Assembly: GCF_013426895.1 (NCBI RefSeq)
Contig: NZ_AP023176.1
Span: 1,116,001-1,180,000, forward strand
DNA: 64,000 bases
Direction of reading: 5' to 3'
From: Paraburkholderia largidicola
Lineage (GTDB): Bacteria; Pseudomonadota; Gammaproteobacteria; Burkholderiales; Burkholderiaceae
In this document: piece by piece, positions 25,624-34,123 of the stretch
Numbering within the stretch: position 1 is the stretch's first letter
How the letters are laid out: every line of letters begins with the position of its first letter
Made by a program: the position numbers and the translations under genes
Notes under the pieces: model-generated
Databases searched by the model: none
Seen by the model: the letters and a program-made list of their open reading frames with translations, nothing else
What the model was told of the DNA's origin: nothing

Positions 25624-26613
25624 ATGAACTCTCTTTCTCTTTTCAACGGCACGGGTGGCGTATCGGGACTGTCGCCCGTCGCGGGCGTGCAGGGCAATGG
25701 CTCGTCTCAGGACGCGTCGATTGCGAACCTGCTGAGCGATATCGCGAAGCTGATCGACGGCGGTGGGGAGGGGCAAGGCACGGGGCAAGGCGCGGGGACT
25801 GCGGGCACATCGGCGGGCAGCAATAGCGGCCTGTCGCAGTTCTTCGCCGATCTCGCCGCCATGCTGCGCGATCCTGACGGCACGGGTGCGCAAAGCGGCG
25901 CGGGTGGGGCACCCGCAGGCGCGCCGTCTGGCGGCTACGCTAATTTTGCAGCGATGCCCGGCAGCGGGACGCCTGTCGGCGGCTATGGGGCAGGCGGTGG
26001 AGGCGGAAGCGGAGCGGCGGGCATCGGCAATAGCAGTGCAGGCAATACAGCGACCGGCACGCCCGCTTCCGCATCCGCACCGCCTTCGACGGCGAGCGCA
26101 TCGTCCGGTGCAGCACCCGAAGGACTCAGCACCGCGCCGCAAACACAAGCCTTGTCGCCTGCGCAAAGCAAGCAAACCGCCGATGCCTACGTCAGCAATC
26201 TGCAAAAGGACTTCGGGCTCACGAAGGATCAGGCGGCGGGCATCGTCGCGAACCTGTGGCACGAGAGCGGCGGCATGAACTCCGGCATCAACCAGGGCGG
26301 CAGGATCGGCGCGCCGGGTTCGAACATGGCCGACGACAACGCGAATGGCTACGGCATCGCGCAATGGGGCGGCACGCGCAAGCAAGGCCTGCTCGACTAC
26401 GCGCGCCAGTACAACCTCGATCCGTCGAGCGAGGCCGCGAACTACGGCTATCTGAAACAGGAATTGCAGACCTCGCAGGCGGGCGCGATTGCCGCCGTCA
26501 AGGGCACGAATAGCGCGCAGGCCGCGACGCAGGCGTTCTGCAACGCCTTCGAGCAGCCGTCCGATCCGCAGATGGCATCGCGTCTCGGGTATCTGAACCA
26601 GATTCTTGCGTAA
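25624..26613 (+). CDS. harpin-like protein fused to a phage-lysozyme-like domain
   Basis: Protein of 329 residues in three parts. Residues 1-85 repeat the harpin module of the gene at 23743: LLSDIAKLIDG (36-46) and SQFFADLAAML (71-81). Residues 86-180 are a Gly/Ala/Ser/Pro linker. Residues 183-329 look like the phage tail lysozyme family: GIVANLWHESGGMNSG (207-221) with E214 as catalytic candidate, NGYGIAQWGGTRKQGLLDYA (241-260), then a helical end. The single cysteine is at 306. There is no signal peptide, so T3SS export is the likely route. The domain could bind rather than cut peptidoglycan or another glycan. Confidence 0.8.
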   Translation: MNSLSLFNGTGGVSGLSPVAGVQGNGSSQDASIANLLSDIAKLIDGGGEGQGTGQGAGTAGTSAGSNSGLSQFFADLAAMLRDPDGTGAQSGAGGAPAGAPSGGYANFAAMPGSGTPVGGYGAGGGGGSGAAGIGNSSAGNTATGTPASASAPPSTASASSGAAPEGLSTAPQTQALSPAQSKQTADAYVSNLQKDFGLTKDQAAGIVANLWHESGGMNSGINQGGRIGAPGSNMADDNANGYGIAQWGGTRKQGLLDYARQYNLDPSSEAANYGYLKQELQTSQAGAIAAVKGTNSAQAATQAFCNAFEQPSDPQMASRLGYLNQILA

Positions 26614-26663
26614 GGCTTCGCGCCGCGCGTTCGCGTTTGACTCCATTGCCGACGAGCCTTGCC

Positions 26664-28559
26664 ATGCTGAAAACGACGAATCTCTCCCCGCATGTCACGA
26701 CCCGCACCACGATCGAGACCGGCGATAGCACGCGTCCCCGGCAGCGATCCGCGAATGCGCCTCCGCCGCCAGCGGGTCCGCGTGCGATGTCCGCGCCGCT
26801 CGCGCATCTGAGGTCGCATGCCGCTTCGTCATCATCGGCAAACGGTGACGGGCGCATGGCGCGCAACGGCGCGACGTTCTCAGCCAGCACGTCCGGCGCG
26901 CAGGATGGGCAGCGGCCACGCGTTGCCGTAACCGCACCCGACAAGCCGTTGCCCGCGTTGCCACCGTCATCGGATGAAGCGGGGGTGTCGCGCGCGGCGT
27001 CGTCATCGGCTGCATCGAGGATCAGCGCGCCTTCGCAGCCGCCGTCGCGCGCGCCATCCATCGCGGAAGCCACCGACACCCCACCGAACGATGCCCCGCA
27101 AGATCCCGGCTTCAAATTGCCCGCACGCTCGCAGCGCTTAGGCCAGCCCGTCTATCGCGACAAGCCCGGCTTCTCGCTGCTGGAGACCAACAAGCTGCGT
27201 CCTGATGCGTCGGTGGCGGGTGCAATCGGCATCGGCACGCACTCGACAGCGGGCGCAGCGACGGGCGCCGTGGTCGGCGGCAGCCTGACTGCCGCGCACG
27301 AAGCCGTCAGCGCGCTGGTCAATGGCCACGCGTTCTTCGCCGCGCGAGAGCGCAAGCAGCGCTACGGCGAACAACTCGACAGCCTGCTGCAGCACGATCT
27401 GAAGAAATTCCAAAGCGACATCGACAACGGTGTGCCGATCCGGCCCGAGACGATGATCCTCAAGCGCAAGAACGGCATTCAGAAAACCAGCGACCTTGTC
27501 ACGAAGCCAGCAAGCAACGCGCCGGAGAATCCGCGCACCAACGCACGAACGAAAACGAACCCCAGCGCCGAACTCGATTACGACATGGACGCGGTGCGCA
27601 AACTCGCCGCCTCCGACGATCCCGAGCTAAAGAACGAAGCCGCGCACGCAAAGAACGTGTTGCTCACCGTCTTCCTCAAGGACGACGTCGCCGCCAAACA
27701 GGGCAACCGCGCGGCCTACGAATTCATCCGCAACACGGTCGCAATCGGCGCAGCGACGGCGACGGCCGTGGGCACGCATGGCGCGTCGGTCGCAGCGGCG
27801 GGCTCGCATGCGGCGGCCACGGCGGCGAGCGAACGCATCGCGGGCAGCGCGCTCGCGGGCGCGGGCGCGCTCGACGTCGGCAAGGGCATTCGCGGACTCA
27901 AGCAGCGCATGCGCGACGAAAAGGCGGAAGTGGCGGGCAGCTACGAGTTGCACAAGCGCCACGCGTTTGCCGATTCCGTCGCCGGTGAAAATGCGGACCC
28001 GCAGATGAAGCAGGCCTTCGACGATCTCGGCGATGCGCGCGACAAGCTCATCAAGGACACGCACCTCGCGTTCCACCAGCAGGCGCATACGCAGGCGGGG
28101 CAGGAGCGCTACGGCAAGATCTTTCCGGGCACGATGATCAATGAGCGCAAGTCCACCGCCGCGAAGAAGGAAACGCGCGATCTGGTCGGCAAGCATGCGC
28201 ATGCCGTCGTCGAGTATCAGATGGGACTTGGCGACCCCGCCAGACAAAAGACGCTCGCGAACCAGTGGAACACGATCATGCAAAGCGGCGGCACGCGGCA
28301 GACGCGCGCGCGTCAGTTCGCCACGATGATCGACGCCGATCCCGGCATGAAGAACGCGTATCAGTTGCTGCGCGATACGGGCATGGGACGCAGCGAGTCG
28401 ATCTACACGATGCAGCGCATGGTCGAGATGTCGATCGAATCGAAGCTGGCGAAAGACCCGGACCTGGCCGCGTTCGGCGGCAATGCCGACTTCGCGAAGG
28501 ACGATGCCGCGCAAAAGGCGACCACGAGCCGTCTGACGTCGGCGTTCGCACGCCGTTGA
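26664..28559 (+). CDS. candidate T3SS effector or translocator, 631 residues
   Basis: I do not recognise this protein. Residues 1-160 are Ser/Pro/Ala/Thr-rich and disordered, with PDKPLPALP near 91-99, as is common in type III substrates. Two Ala/Gly-rich hydrophobic stretches follow (about 182-212 and 357-395, each with GTH and TAA patterns), separated by a charged Lys-rich helix region. The C-terminal 230 residues are polar and helical. There is no signal peptide. It follows the harpin-lysozyme gene by 50 bp, probably in the same transcript. The paired hydrophobic segments could suit membrane insertion (translocator) as well as an effector role. TTG at 26637 is an alternative start. Confidence 0.6.
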   Translation: MLKTTNLSPHVTTRTTIETGDSTRPRQRSANAPPPPAGPRAMSAPLAHLRSHAASSSSANGDGRMARNGATFSASTSGAQDGQRPRVAVTAPDKPLPALPPSSDEAGVSRAASSSAASRISAPSQPPSRAPSIAEATDTPPNDAPQDPGFKLPARSQRLGQPVYRDKPGFSLLETNKLRPDASVAGAIGIGTHSTAGAATGAVVGGSLTAAHEAVSALVNGHAFFAARERKQRYGEQLDSLLQHDLKKFQSDIDNGVPIRPETMILKRKNGIQKTSDLVTKPASNAPENPRTNARTKTNPSAELDYDMDAVRKLAASDDPELKNEAAHAKNVLLTVFLKDDVAAKQGNRAAYEFIRNTVAIGAATATAVGTHGASVAAAGSHAAATAASERIAGSALAGAGALDVGKGIRGLKQRMRDEKAEVAGSYELHKRHAFADSVAGENADPQMKQAFDDLGDARDKLIKDTHLAFHQQAHTQAGQERYGKIFPGTMINERKSTAAKKETRDLVGKHAHAVVEYQMGLGDPARQKTLANQWNTIMQSGGTRQTRARQFATMIDADPGMKNAYQLLRDTGMGRSESIYTMQRMVEMSIESKLAKDPDLAAFGGNADFAKDDAAQKATTSRLTSAFARR

Positions 28560-28751
28560 CGCATGCGCGAAGGGTGGCTCGCATGCGTGAACGGGCGCGG
28601 TGCAATCCGCGTGACACAGCGCATGGCGAATGGGCATCGGTTGCGGGCGGTTGGCCGCATCGTCGGGCGCGTGCATCGTGTGCCGCGCGGGCCGCATTCG
28701 TCCAGTGCTTTTGTTTCTTCTCAAGCCATGCTGTGCTGCTCGCAAGCCCGC

Positions 28752-29471
28752 TCACGCGGCCATCGGCTGTCGACTGTCGGCCGCTTCCTCGTGCTGCGCG
28801 ACGAATACATAACCGAGCGAATAGACCGTTTTCAGTTGCGAGCCGTCGCGGCCATCGAGCGCGAGCTTCGAGCGCAGCTTGTAGATATGCTGTTCGAGCG
28901 AGCGGCCCGCGAGGTCGGCATCCTTGCCCCACACGGCGTTCGCGAGCTGCTCGCGGCTCATCAGCGAGCCCGCGTTCATGAACAGCAGCCATGCGAGACT
29001 CAGTTCACGCGCGGTCAGCGACACATGGCGTTCGCCGAAGCTCACCGTGCGCGCCGTGCGGTCGATCGTATAGCCCGCCACCGTCAGCCGGTCGACGACG
29101 CGCGAGCCGCGGCAGCGCGCAATCGAACGCCGTGCGCGCGCCATGATTTCGTCGACGTTCGCGGTGCCGATCACGACTTCATCGACGCCCGCATCGAGCG
29201 CCTCGATCACGGCCTCGCTGTCCCACGCACGGCCGATCATCATCACGGGCAGATCGGTGCGGAAATGGCAGGTGCGCCACTTGAGCGTCGCGAGCGCGGG
29301 AATCTGACTCTGCGTTGCATCGAAGATGACGAGCGCTGCCGAATTGCGTTGCAGGAAACGGATCAGCGAAAGCTCGTCGGTGAAACGCGTGCAGGATGTG
29401 CCGTTCTGTTCGAATGCTTGACTGATCTGTTTGTACAGCACGTCGCTGAAGGTAAAAAGGGCAATTCGCAT
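28752..29471 (-). CDS. OmpR-type response regulator, HrpG-like
   Basis: Two-domain regulator of 239 residues. The receiver-like domain (1-115) keeps the probable phospho-acceptor D51 (VIFDATQ), but the usual N-terminal acidic pair is replaced by FTFSD and the C-terminal Lys is not evident. The winged-helix DNA-binding domain covers about 130-230 (HVSLTARELSLAWLLFMNAGS, LEQHIYKLRSKL, LKTVYSLGYVF). No sensor kinase is adjacent. Next to T3SS genes this fits HrpG, which activates hrpB/hrpX in Ralstonia and Xanthomonas. ATG at 29471 has GGAG upstream; a longer frame from 29525 lacks support. Confidence 0.75.
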   Translation of the reverse strand: MRIALFTFSDVLYKQISQAFEQNGTSCTRFTDELSLIRFLQRNSAALVIFDATQSQIPALATLKWRTCHFRTDLPVMMIGRAWDSEAVIEALDAGVDEVVIGTANVDEIMARARRSIARCRGSRVVDRLTVAGYTIDRTARTVSFGERHVSLTARELSLAWLLFMNAGSLMSREQLANAVWGKDADLAGRSLEQHIYKLRSKLALDGRDGSQLKTVYSLGYVFVAQHEEAADSRQPMAA

Positions 29472-29790
29472 GTGCACTCCATAGCCATCGCGGCGCGACC
29501 GATGCGCGCCGATATCCCCCGTCATTCTGGTCTGAGGCGCTGTCTATGTTTTTGCAGCGCTCTCGTCATACAGAACACCTGATAGCAAGGGGCTATTCCA
29601 TCCGTTTCCTAATCGGCTGCGAATGCGAATGAACACGCGAAACTGCTTGTGGGACAAAGGCTTGCGACACGTCATGCGTTGCATCGAAAGACACAGCGCA
29701 AAAATTTTTTTGTGCGTTGACGCAGCGAAGCACCGTTCGATAAAACGAAGCGTCATCGTGCTTGACCCACTATCTGGGTGAGCCGCGTGC
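29472..29790. other. 319-bp region between the HrpG-like gene and the catalase-like gene
   Basis: Both flanking genes run leftward, so this holds the HrpG-like promoter. It contains an A/T tract (29700-29711) likely to bend DNA, and a minus-strand TTCG-N16-TTCG (29749-29726) without a YANNNT element at 30-32 bp. A weak 5-bp stem (29765-29779) follows the catalase-like gene. Confidence 0.5.
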
Positions 29791-30843
29791 TTACTTGCGT
29801 GCCGCGTAGCGCTGTTCTTCATGCACGCGGCGTGCGTGCGATTCCGCGTAGGCGGCGGAACGCGCCTTGAGCAACGGATCGTCGGATGGCGCGATGCCGT
29901 CGGGCAGCTTCAGCGGATCGAAGCTGATGTCGCGGCAGGGGCCGTCGATCTGCGGTTCTGCACGCTGTACGACGAGCGTGCCGACGTCGATCTGCGTGCG
30001 GTTCGCGGGCCATTGGCGTGTCGAGTCGTTGGTGACGTCGCCTGGCTGTGCGAGCGTGATGACCATGTGCCAGCGCACGGGACCTTGCCGCAGGCGCTCG
30101 GCGAGACCGCGCTCCAGAAAGTCCGTGTCGTGGGTTTGCGCATCGGCGAGCGGCGTATAGGCGTCGTCGGGTTCGACGCGCCAGCGCACATCCTGTGCAT
30201 GCCCGTCGCGATCGATCAGCCGGAACGCCGACACGCTGTAGTACGCGGCATTGTCGAAGCCCGATGAAGGGGGATGATCGCGCAGCCATTGATCGAAGCG
30301 CGCGGCTTCGGGATGCATCTTCATGAACGCATCCATGCCGGGGTTGTCGCCGTACGTGGTCGCGTCGTGCGCGCGCCGCGAGGCCGCGAGCATCTCGACC
30401 AGCGCTTCGGGACTGCGCACGGGAAAGATCGGGGCCGAGTTCATCGCCGTGCGCCATTCGCCGCCGCCCGGCGTCACGATGCGCAGCGCGAGGCTGCGCA
30501 CGTTCGACGCCCCATCGGCCTGCGCGGGATTGCCGCCGCCGATCGACAGGCGTCCCACCACCTGCGACTTGCCCGCTGCGAACACGCCTGCGCGCGAGAG
30601 CGGCGCGGCGTTGCCGTTACTGTCGAAATAGCCGGTGACGCAGACGCCTTTAGCGTGATTGCGCCGAAAGCCAGGGTGCTTGCCGGACACGGCTTCGAAG
30701 CCGTCGACGATCTTGTCCGCCGAAGGCTGCGTGCCGAGCAGGCTGCCGAGGCCATACGAGAACGCATAAGCGCCCGCGATGGAGCCAAGCGTGACGACGG
30801 CTAGCGCGCCGCCCGCGATGATGCGAAAGGAAAGTCTGGACAT
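29791..30843 (-). CDS. catalase-like heme peroxidase, SrpA type
   Basis: Small catalase-fold protein of 350 residues. An N-terminal hydrophobic segment (about 8-30) should anchor or export it. Heme-site features are the distal His at 63 (RRNHAKGVC), the Asn region NSAPIFPVRSPEALVEML, and RxxxY near the C-terminus (R328-Y332) for the proximal Tyr. Such minimal catalases act mainly as peroxidases on organic hydroperoxides. It is the last gene of a leftward operon with an ECF sigma factor and two anti-sigma factors, 42 bp after the second one. Confidence 0.88.
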   Translation of the reverse strand: MSRLSFRIIAGGALAVVTLGSIAGAYAFSYGLGSLLGTQPSADKIVDGFEAVSGKHPGFRRNHAKGVCVTGYFDSNGNAAPLSRAGVFAAGKSQVVGRLSIGGGNPAQADGASNVRSLALRIVTPGGGEWRTAMNSAPIFPVRSPEALVEMLAASRRAHDATTYGDNPGMDAFMKMHPEAARFDQWLRDHPPSSGFDNAAYYSVSAFRLIDRDGHAQDVRWRVEPDDAYTPLADAQTHDTDFLERGLAERLRQGPVRWHMVITLAQPGDVTNDSTRQWPANRTQIDVGTLVVQRAEPQIDGPCRDISFDPLKLPDGIAPSDDPLLKARSAAYAESHARRVHEEQRYAARK

Positions 30844-30885
30844 GAATCGACAACGCGTGCCACGCGCGCTACTGCGCGCGCGGCA

Positions 30886-31848
30886 TCAAACAGAACCAAA
30901 GAGCGGATCGAAACGGCGTTCAGCGATCTCTTTGCCAAGCGGCGCGAGATCGCCGTTGCTGGTTGCGCCGATCAGCGCATAGCCGAGATTGGACTCGCGC
31001 CACGTGACGACGTTCATCGTGTCGACGCGTTGCGACGCGACGGACTGATTCGCCTTGTTTTCCTTGATCACGCATAGCGCGACGGGGTCGCCCTTCTGCG
31101 GCAGATAGATGATCTGCACGAGCGGACGCCCATGGAATTTCAGGCGCTGCACGCGGATGAAGCGCAAGCCCGCCTTGCTGAGATCGGGCACGCTCAGCGC
31201 GATGCCGTCCTCGTTGCGAATCTCGTTGACGGTGCTTTGCGCGTCCGACGAGTCGGGCCACAGATGCGCGACGGTATCGCGCGAATAGAGTTGCTGATAG
31301 CTCGCCGCGACCTGCACCCACGGCAGCGAGGCCATCGTCGACGAGGCGACGGTAGCGGTAACGGACGGCTTGCCCGCCCCGTTGAAGCCGACGCCGGGCG
31401 CGAGCCGCAGTACGACCCCGCAGCAGAACGCGCCGCCGACGAACGCGACGGCAAGCCACGCCGGCGCGATACGCAGGCGCGAGCGCACGGGCGCGGAAGG
31501 CGGCATGTGCGCGTCGTGTTCGATGGCGGAGTCGTTCGCGCCTCGTGCGTCGTCGCCTTGCGCAGCGGGAAGGACGACCGCCTGTTGGGCTTGCGCAGCG
31601 GCGCTCAGCTTCGCGGCTTCCGTGTGCGCGCGGATCAGATCGTCGACGCGTTTGACCAGGCTCTCCGGCACGGGCGGCAGTTTCTGCTCGGCGAACGCTT
31701 GCCGATACGGCAGGCGCGACGCCTGGAAAAGGGCGACCTTATCCGCGAGCTCCGCGTGGACGCGAAGTTCGTCTTCGATCTGCTGACGTTCCTGTGGCGA
31801 TAGTTCGTCGTCGACATACGCCATCAGCACGGTATCGTCGACTTTCAT
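30886..31848 (-). CDS. anti-sigma factor, second copy
   Basis: Membrane anti-sigma factor of 320 residues, paralogous to the protein at 32008. The cytoplasmic N-terminus (MKVDDTVLMAYVDDELSPQERQQIE) resembles the anti-sigma domain but has no HxxxCxxC zinc motif. One transmembrane helix lies near 135-155 (APAWLAVAFVGGAFCCGVVL). The periplasmic domain shares SYQQLYSRDTV and RVQRLKFHGRPLVQIIYLP with its neighbour. The start at 31848 is chosen by alignment with that copy; 159 bp separate the two genes. Confidence 0.8.
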   Translation of the reverse strand: MKVDDTVLMAYVDDELSPQERQQIEDELRVHAELADKVALFQASRLPYRQAFAEQKLPPVPESLVKRVDDLIRAHTEAAKLSAAAQAQQAVVLPAAQGDDARGANDSAIEHDAHMPPSAPVRSRLRIAPAWLAVAFVGGAFCCGVVLRLAPGVGFNGAGKPSVTATVASSTMASLPWVQVAASYQQLYSRDTVAHLWPDSSDAQSTVNEIRNEDGIALSVPDLSKAGLRFIRVQRLKFHGRPLVQIIYLPQKGDPVALCVIKENKANQSVASQRVDTMNVVTWRESNLGYALIGATSNGDLAPLGKEIAERRFDPLFGSV

Positions 31849-32007
31849 ACGCTCGGGCCTTGGTCGGGAGTGCCGCAACACTCGAAATCATTCATGTCAC
31901 AGCGCTGTCACAGCTATTTGACTCTCAAGTATAACGTCGTCCTGTCCGCGCAGAGGGGCAATGCTCCGATTTGACGTCCTCTTGCGCGAAGAACCTTGCA
32001 TGCGCCG

Positions 32008-32943
32008 TCAACTTTCCACGGGCCGCGCGGACACGGGCGCCTGGCTGAACATCGCATCGACATCGCGCTTCGCGATCAGTTTGCCGAGCTTGTCGAGATC
32101 GACCTGGCCCGCCGTGCCGATCAGCGCGTAGCTCAATTCCGACTGCCGCCACGTGACGACGTCCATGTCGTCGATCTTCTGCTGCGCAATCGACTGGTCC
32201 GGCTTCGCATCTTTCACGACGCACAACGCGACCGGGCCGCCCGTTTTCGGCAGATAGACGATCTGCACGAGCGGCTTGTCGTGAAAGCGCAGCCGCTGGA
32301 TGCGCTTGAACTCAAGGCCCTGCGCGCTGAGATCGGGCACGCGCACGGGCAATCCGTCGATCTGATGGATATCGGCGACCGTTTTTGCCGACACGGCCGT
32401 GTCCGTTGCGACGGCCACCGTGTCGCGTGAATAGAGCGCCTGATAGCCGGCGGCCGCCATCACCCAGGGCGAAGCGCCTTGCGCGGACGCGACCGTCGCA
32501 GCGCCGCCCGACACGCCCGTCAGACCAGGCAGGAGCCGCAAGCCGACCACGCAGGAGAACACGCCCGCCGCGAACGCGGCGGCAAGCCACGGCGCGGAAA
32601 AGCGCATCAGCGAGCGCACGGGCGCGGAGGGCGGCAAGCCGGCGGCGGGCGGCGCGATGGCGTCGTTCGCGGCGGGATCGGCGGCAGGGCCGGGCGGCAC
32701 GGGCGAGGTCGCGCTCGCATGCGTGCGCGACAGTTCGGCGATCTTGCGCGTCAACGACTCGGGCACGGGCGGCAGCTTCTGCTGCGCGAACGCCTCGTGA
32801 TACGGCAGGCTCGACGCGCGGAACAGTTCGATGCGCTCGGCCAGCTCCGGCGAGTCGTCCAGCTCGCGTTCGATCTCGCGGCGCTCCTCGATGTCGAGTT
32901 CGCCGTCGACATAGGCCATCAGCGTGATGTCGTCGACTTTCAT
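32008..32943 (-). CDS. anti-sigma factor, first copy
   Basis: Membrane anti-sigma factor of 311 residues. The N-terminal domain (MKVDDITLMAYVDGELDIEE) is typical of ECF-linked anti-sigma proteins but lacks zinc ligands. A membrane helix lies near 118-140 (APWLAAAFAAGVFSCVVGL). A periplasmic domain follows. The ATG overlaps the stop of the ECF sigma gene (ATGA, 32940-32943), so it is the likely direct partner. It is paralogous to the next gene downstream. Confidence 0.85.
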   Translation of the reverse strand: MKVDDITLMAYVDGELDIEERREIERELDDSPELAERIELFRASSLPYHEAFAQQKLPPVPESLTRKIAELSRTHASATSPVPPGPAADPAANDAIAPPAAGLPPSAPVRSLMRFSAPWLAAAFAAGVFSCVVGLRLLPGLTGVSGGAATVASAQGASPWVMAAAGYQALYSRDTVAVATDTAVSAKTVADIHQIDGLPVRVPDLSAQGLEFKRIQRLRFHDKPLVQIVYLPKTGGPVALCVVKDAKPDQSIAQQKIDDMDVVTWRQSELSYALIGTAGQVDLDKLGKLIAKRDVDAMFSQAPVSARPVES

Positions 32944-33488
32944 GACGCTGAGTCCTTGCCGAACGTGGCCATTTTCATCGGCTGGCCCGACTTGCTGGCG
33001 AACAGCGCGCCGATTGCCTGGCGCGCGCGCGACAGCCGGCTCATCACGGTGCCGATGGGAACGTTCAGCGTTTCAGCCGTTTCGCTGTAGCTGAGGCCTT
33101 CGACGGCGACCAGCAGCATCACGGCGCGCTGTGCTTCGGGCAGACGCTGCACGGCCTCGATGATCTGCGCGTTCATCGTGATCTGTTCCGGCGTGCGCGC
33201 CTTCGGGTCCTCGACCGTTTCGAGGAAGTCGTCGTCCCATTCCATGCTGGAGCGGCTGCGCACCGAACGGGCGCGCAACTCATTGATCCACGTGGAGTGG
33301 ACGATCGAGAACATCCAGCTGAGCGGCGCGGTGTCCGCCTGCAACTGATGCGCGCGTTCCAGCCCGCGCACACAGGCACGCTGAACCAGGTCTTCAGCGT
33401 CGTGCTGGTCGCCGGAAATGCGCAATGCGAAAGCCCATAACCTTGGAAGCATCTCGGGCAGCATGCCGGACAAGTCTGCGCCTGTCAT
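32940..33488 (-). CDS. ECF sigma factor
   Basis: RNA polymerase sigma-70 factor of the ECF class, 182 residues. Region 2 includes GDQHDAEDLVQRACVRGLE near 26-44. Region 4 contains LPEAQRAVMLLVAVEGLSYSETAETLNVPIGTVMSRLSRAR near 115-155. It heads a leftward operon with two anti-sigma factors and a catalase-like peroxidase, which suggests an oxidative or envelope stress response. The intergenic region up to 33785 should hold its promoter, probably self-regulated. Confidence 0.93.
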   Translation of the reverse strand: MTGADLSGMLPEMLPRLWAFALRISGDQHDAEDLVQRACVRGLERAHQLQADTAPLSWMFSIVHSTWINELRARSVRSRSSMEWDDDFLETVEDPKARTPEQITMNAQIIEAVQRLPEAQRAVMLLVAVEGLSYSETAETLNVPIGTVMSRLSRARQAIGALFASKSGQPMKMATFGKDSAS

Positions 33489-33785
33489 TGAAGTCGTTCC
33501 TTGCTACTGACTCGTTGGTCTGCCCTCGACGAAGGCATGAGGCCGGTGCGGCAAACGTTGGCGCACTTGAAGATACGGACGGAGTTCAAGCCGATAATTT
33601 TAACGTCGATCCAGCAATGTTGCTGACGAGCGTTTTCGGCGTACCGCGTATCCGTTCGGGTTCGACGCGGAAAGGCGAGTGAAAAGTGGTCATGGCATGC
33701 AAACTCCAGCGCGAGACGGTCAACCGGCGAGGCGATCGGATAAGATACGGCCCGCCAGTCATTTTCGAACCATGGAGTGTTTTCA

Positions 33786-34118
33786 GTGATTCAACCGGGC
33801 AACGTATTCAAGGACAACCTCGCGCAACTGCCGGGCATCGACGGCATCGAGCGGATCGATCTCGTCGACGGCAAGGGCAGCGTGGTCGCGAGCATCGAGA
33901 ACAAGCCGGGCAAGCAGGGCTCGGTTGCCGTGTACCACTATTTGCGCAACGCATTCGGCACGCTCGACGCGAAGGCCGCCGAACATGGCCTCGCCGTGTT
34001 CGCCGAACATACGGCCGATGCGCGCAACCGTCCGGGCGCGCATCCGAATGTCGACCGGCTGCTGGAAATTGCAGCGGGCGGCGAAGCGCTGCGTATCGAC
34101 GTCGTCGCAGCCGCCTGA
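33786..34118 (+). CDS. DUF2322 family protein
   Basis: Small soluble protein of 110 residues matching the DUF2322 pattern: NVFKDNLAQLPGIDGIERIDLVDG near the start, then IENKPGKQGSVAVYHYL and AEHTADARNRPGAHPNVDRLL. The family has no known function. GTG at 33786 is preferred because GGAG lies eight bases upstream; GTG at 33777 is in frame but overlaps that site. It is divergent from the ECF sigma gene. Confidence 0.75.
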   Translation: MIQPGNVFKDNLAQLPGIDGIERIDLVDGKGSVVASIENKPGKQGSVAVYHYLRNAFGTLDAKAAEHGLAVFAEHTADARNRPGAHPNVDRLLEIAAGGEALRIDVVAAA

Positions 34119-34123
34119 GCGCG

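Noticed and set aside
29544..29684. Possible 46-codon gene behind the 29726-29749 hrp-like box
   Set aside because: No ribosome site, no conserved feature, and no -10 at the right distance. More likely untranslated leader of the HrpG-like gene.
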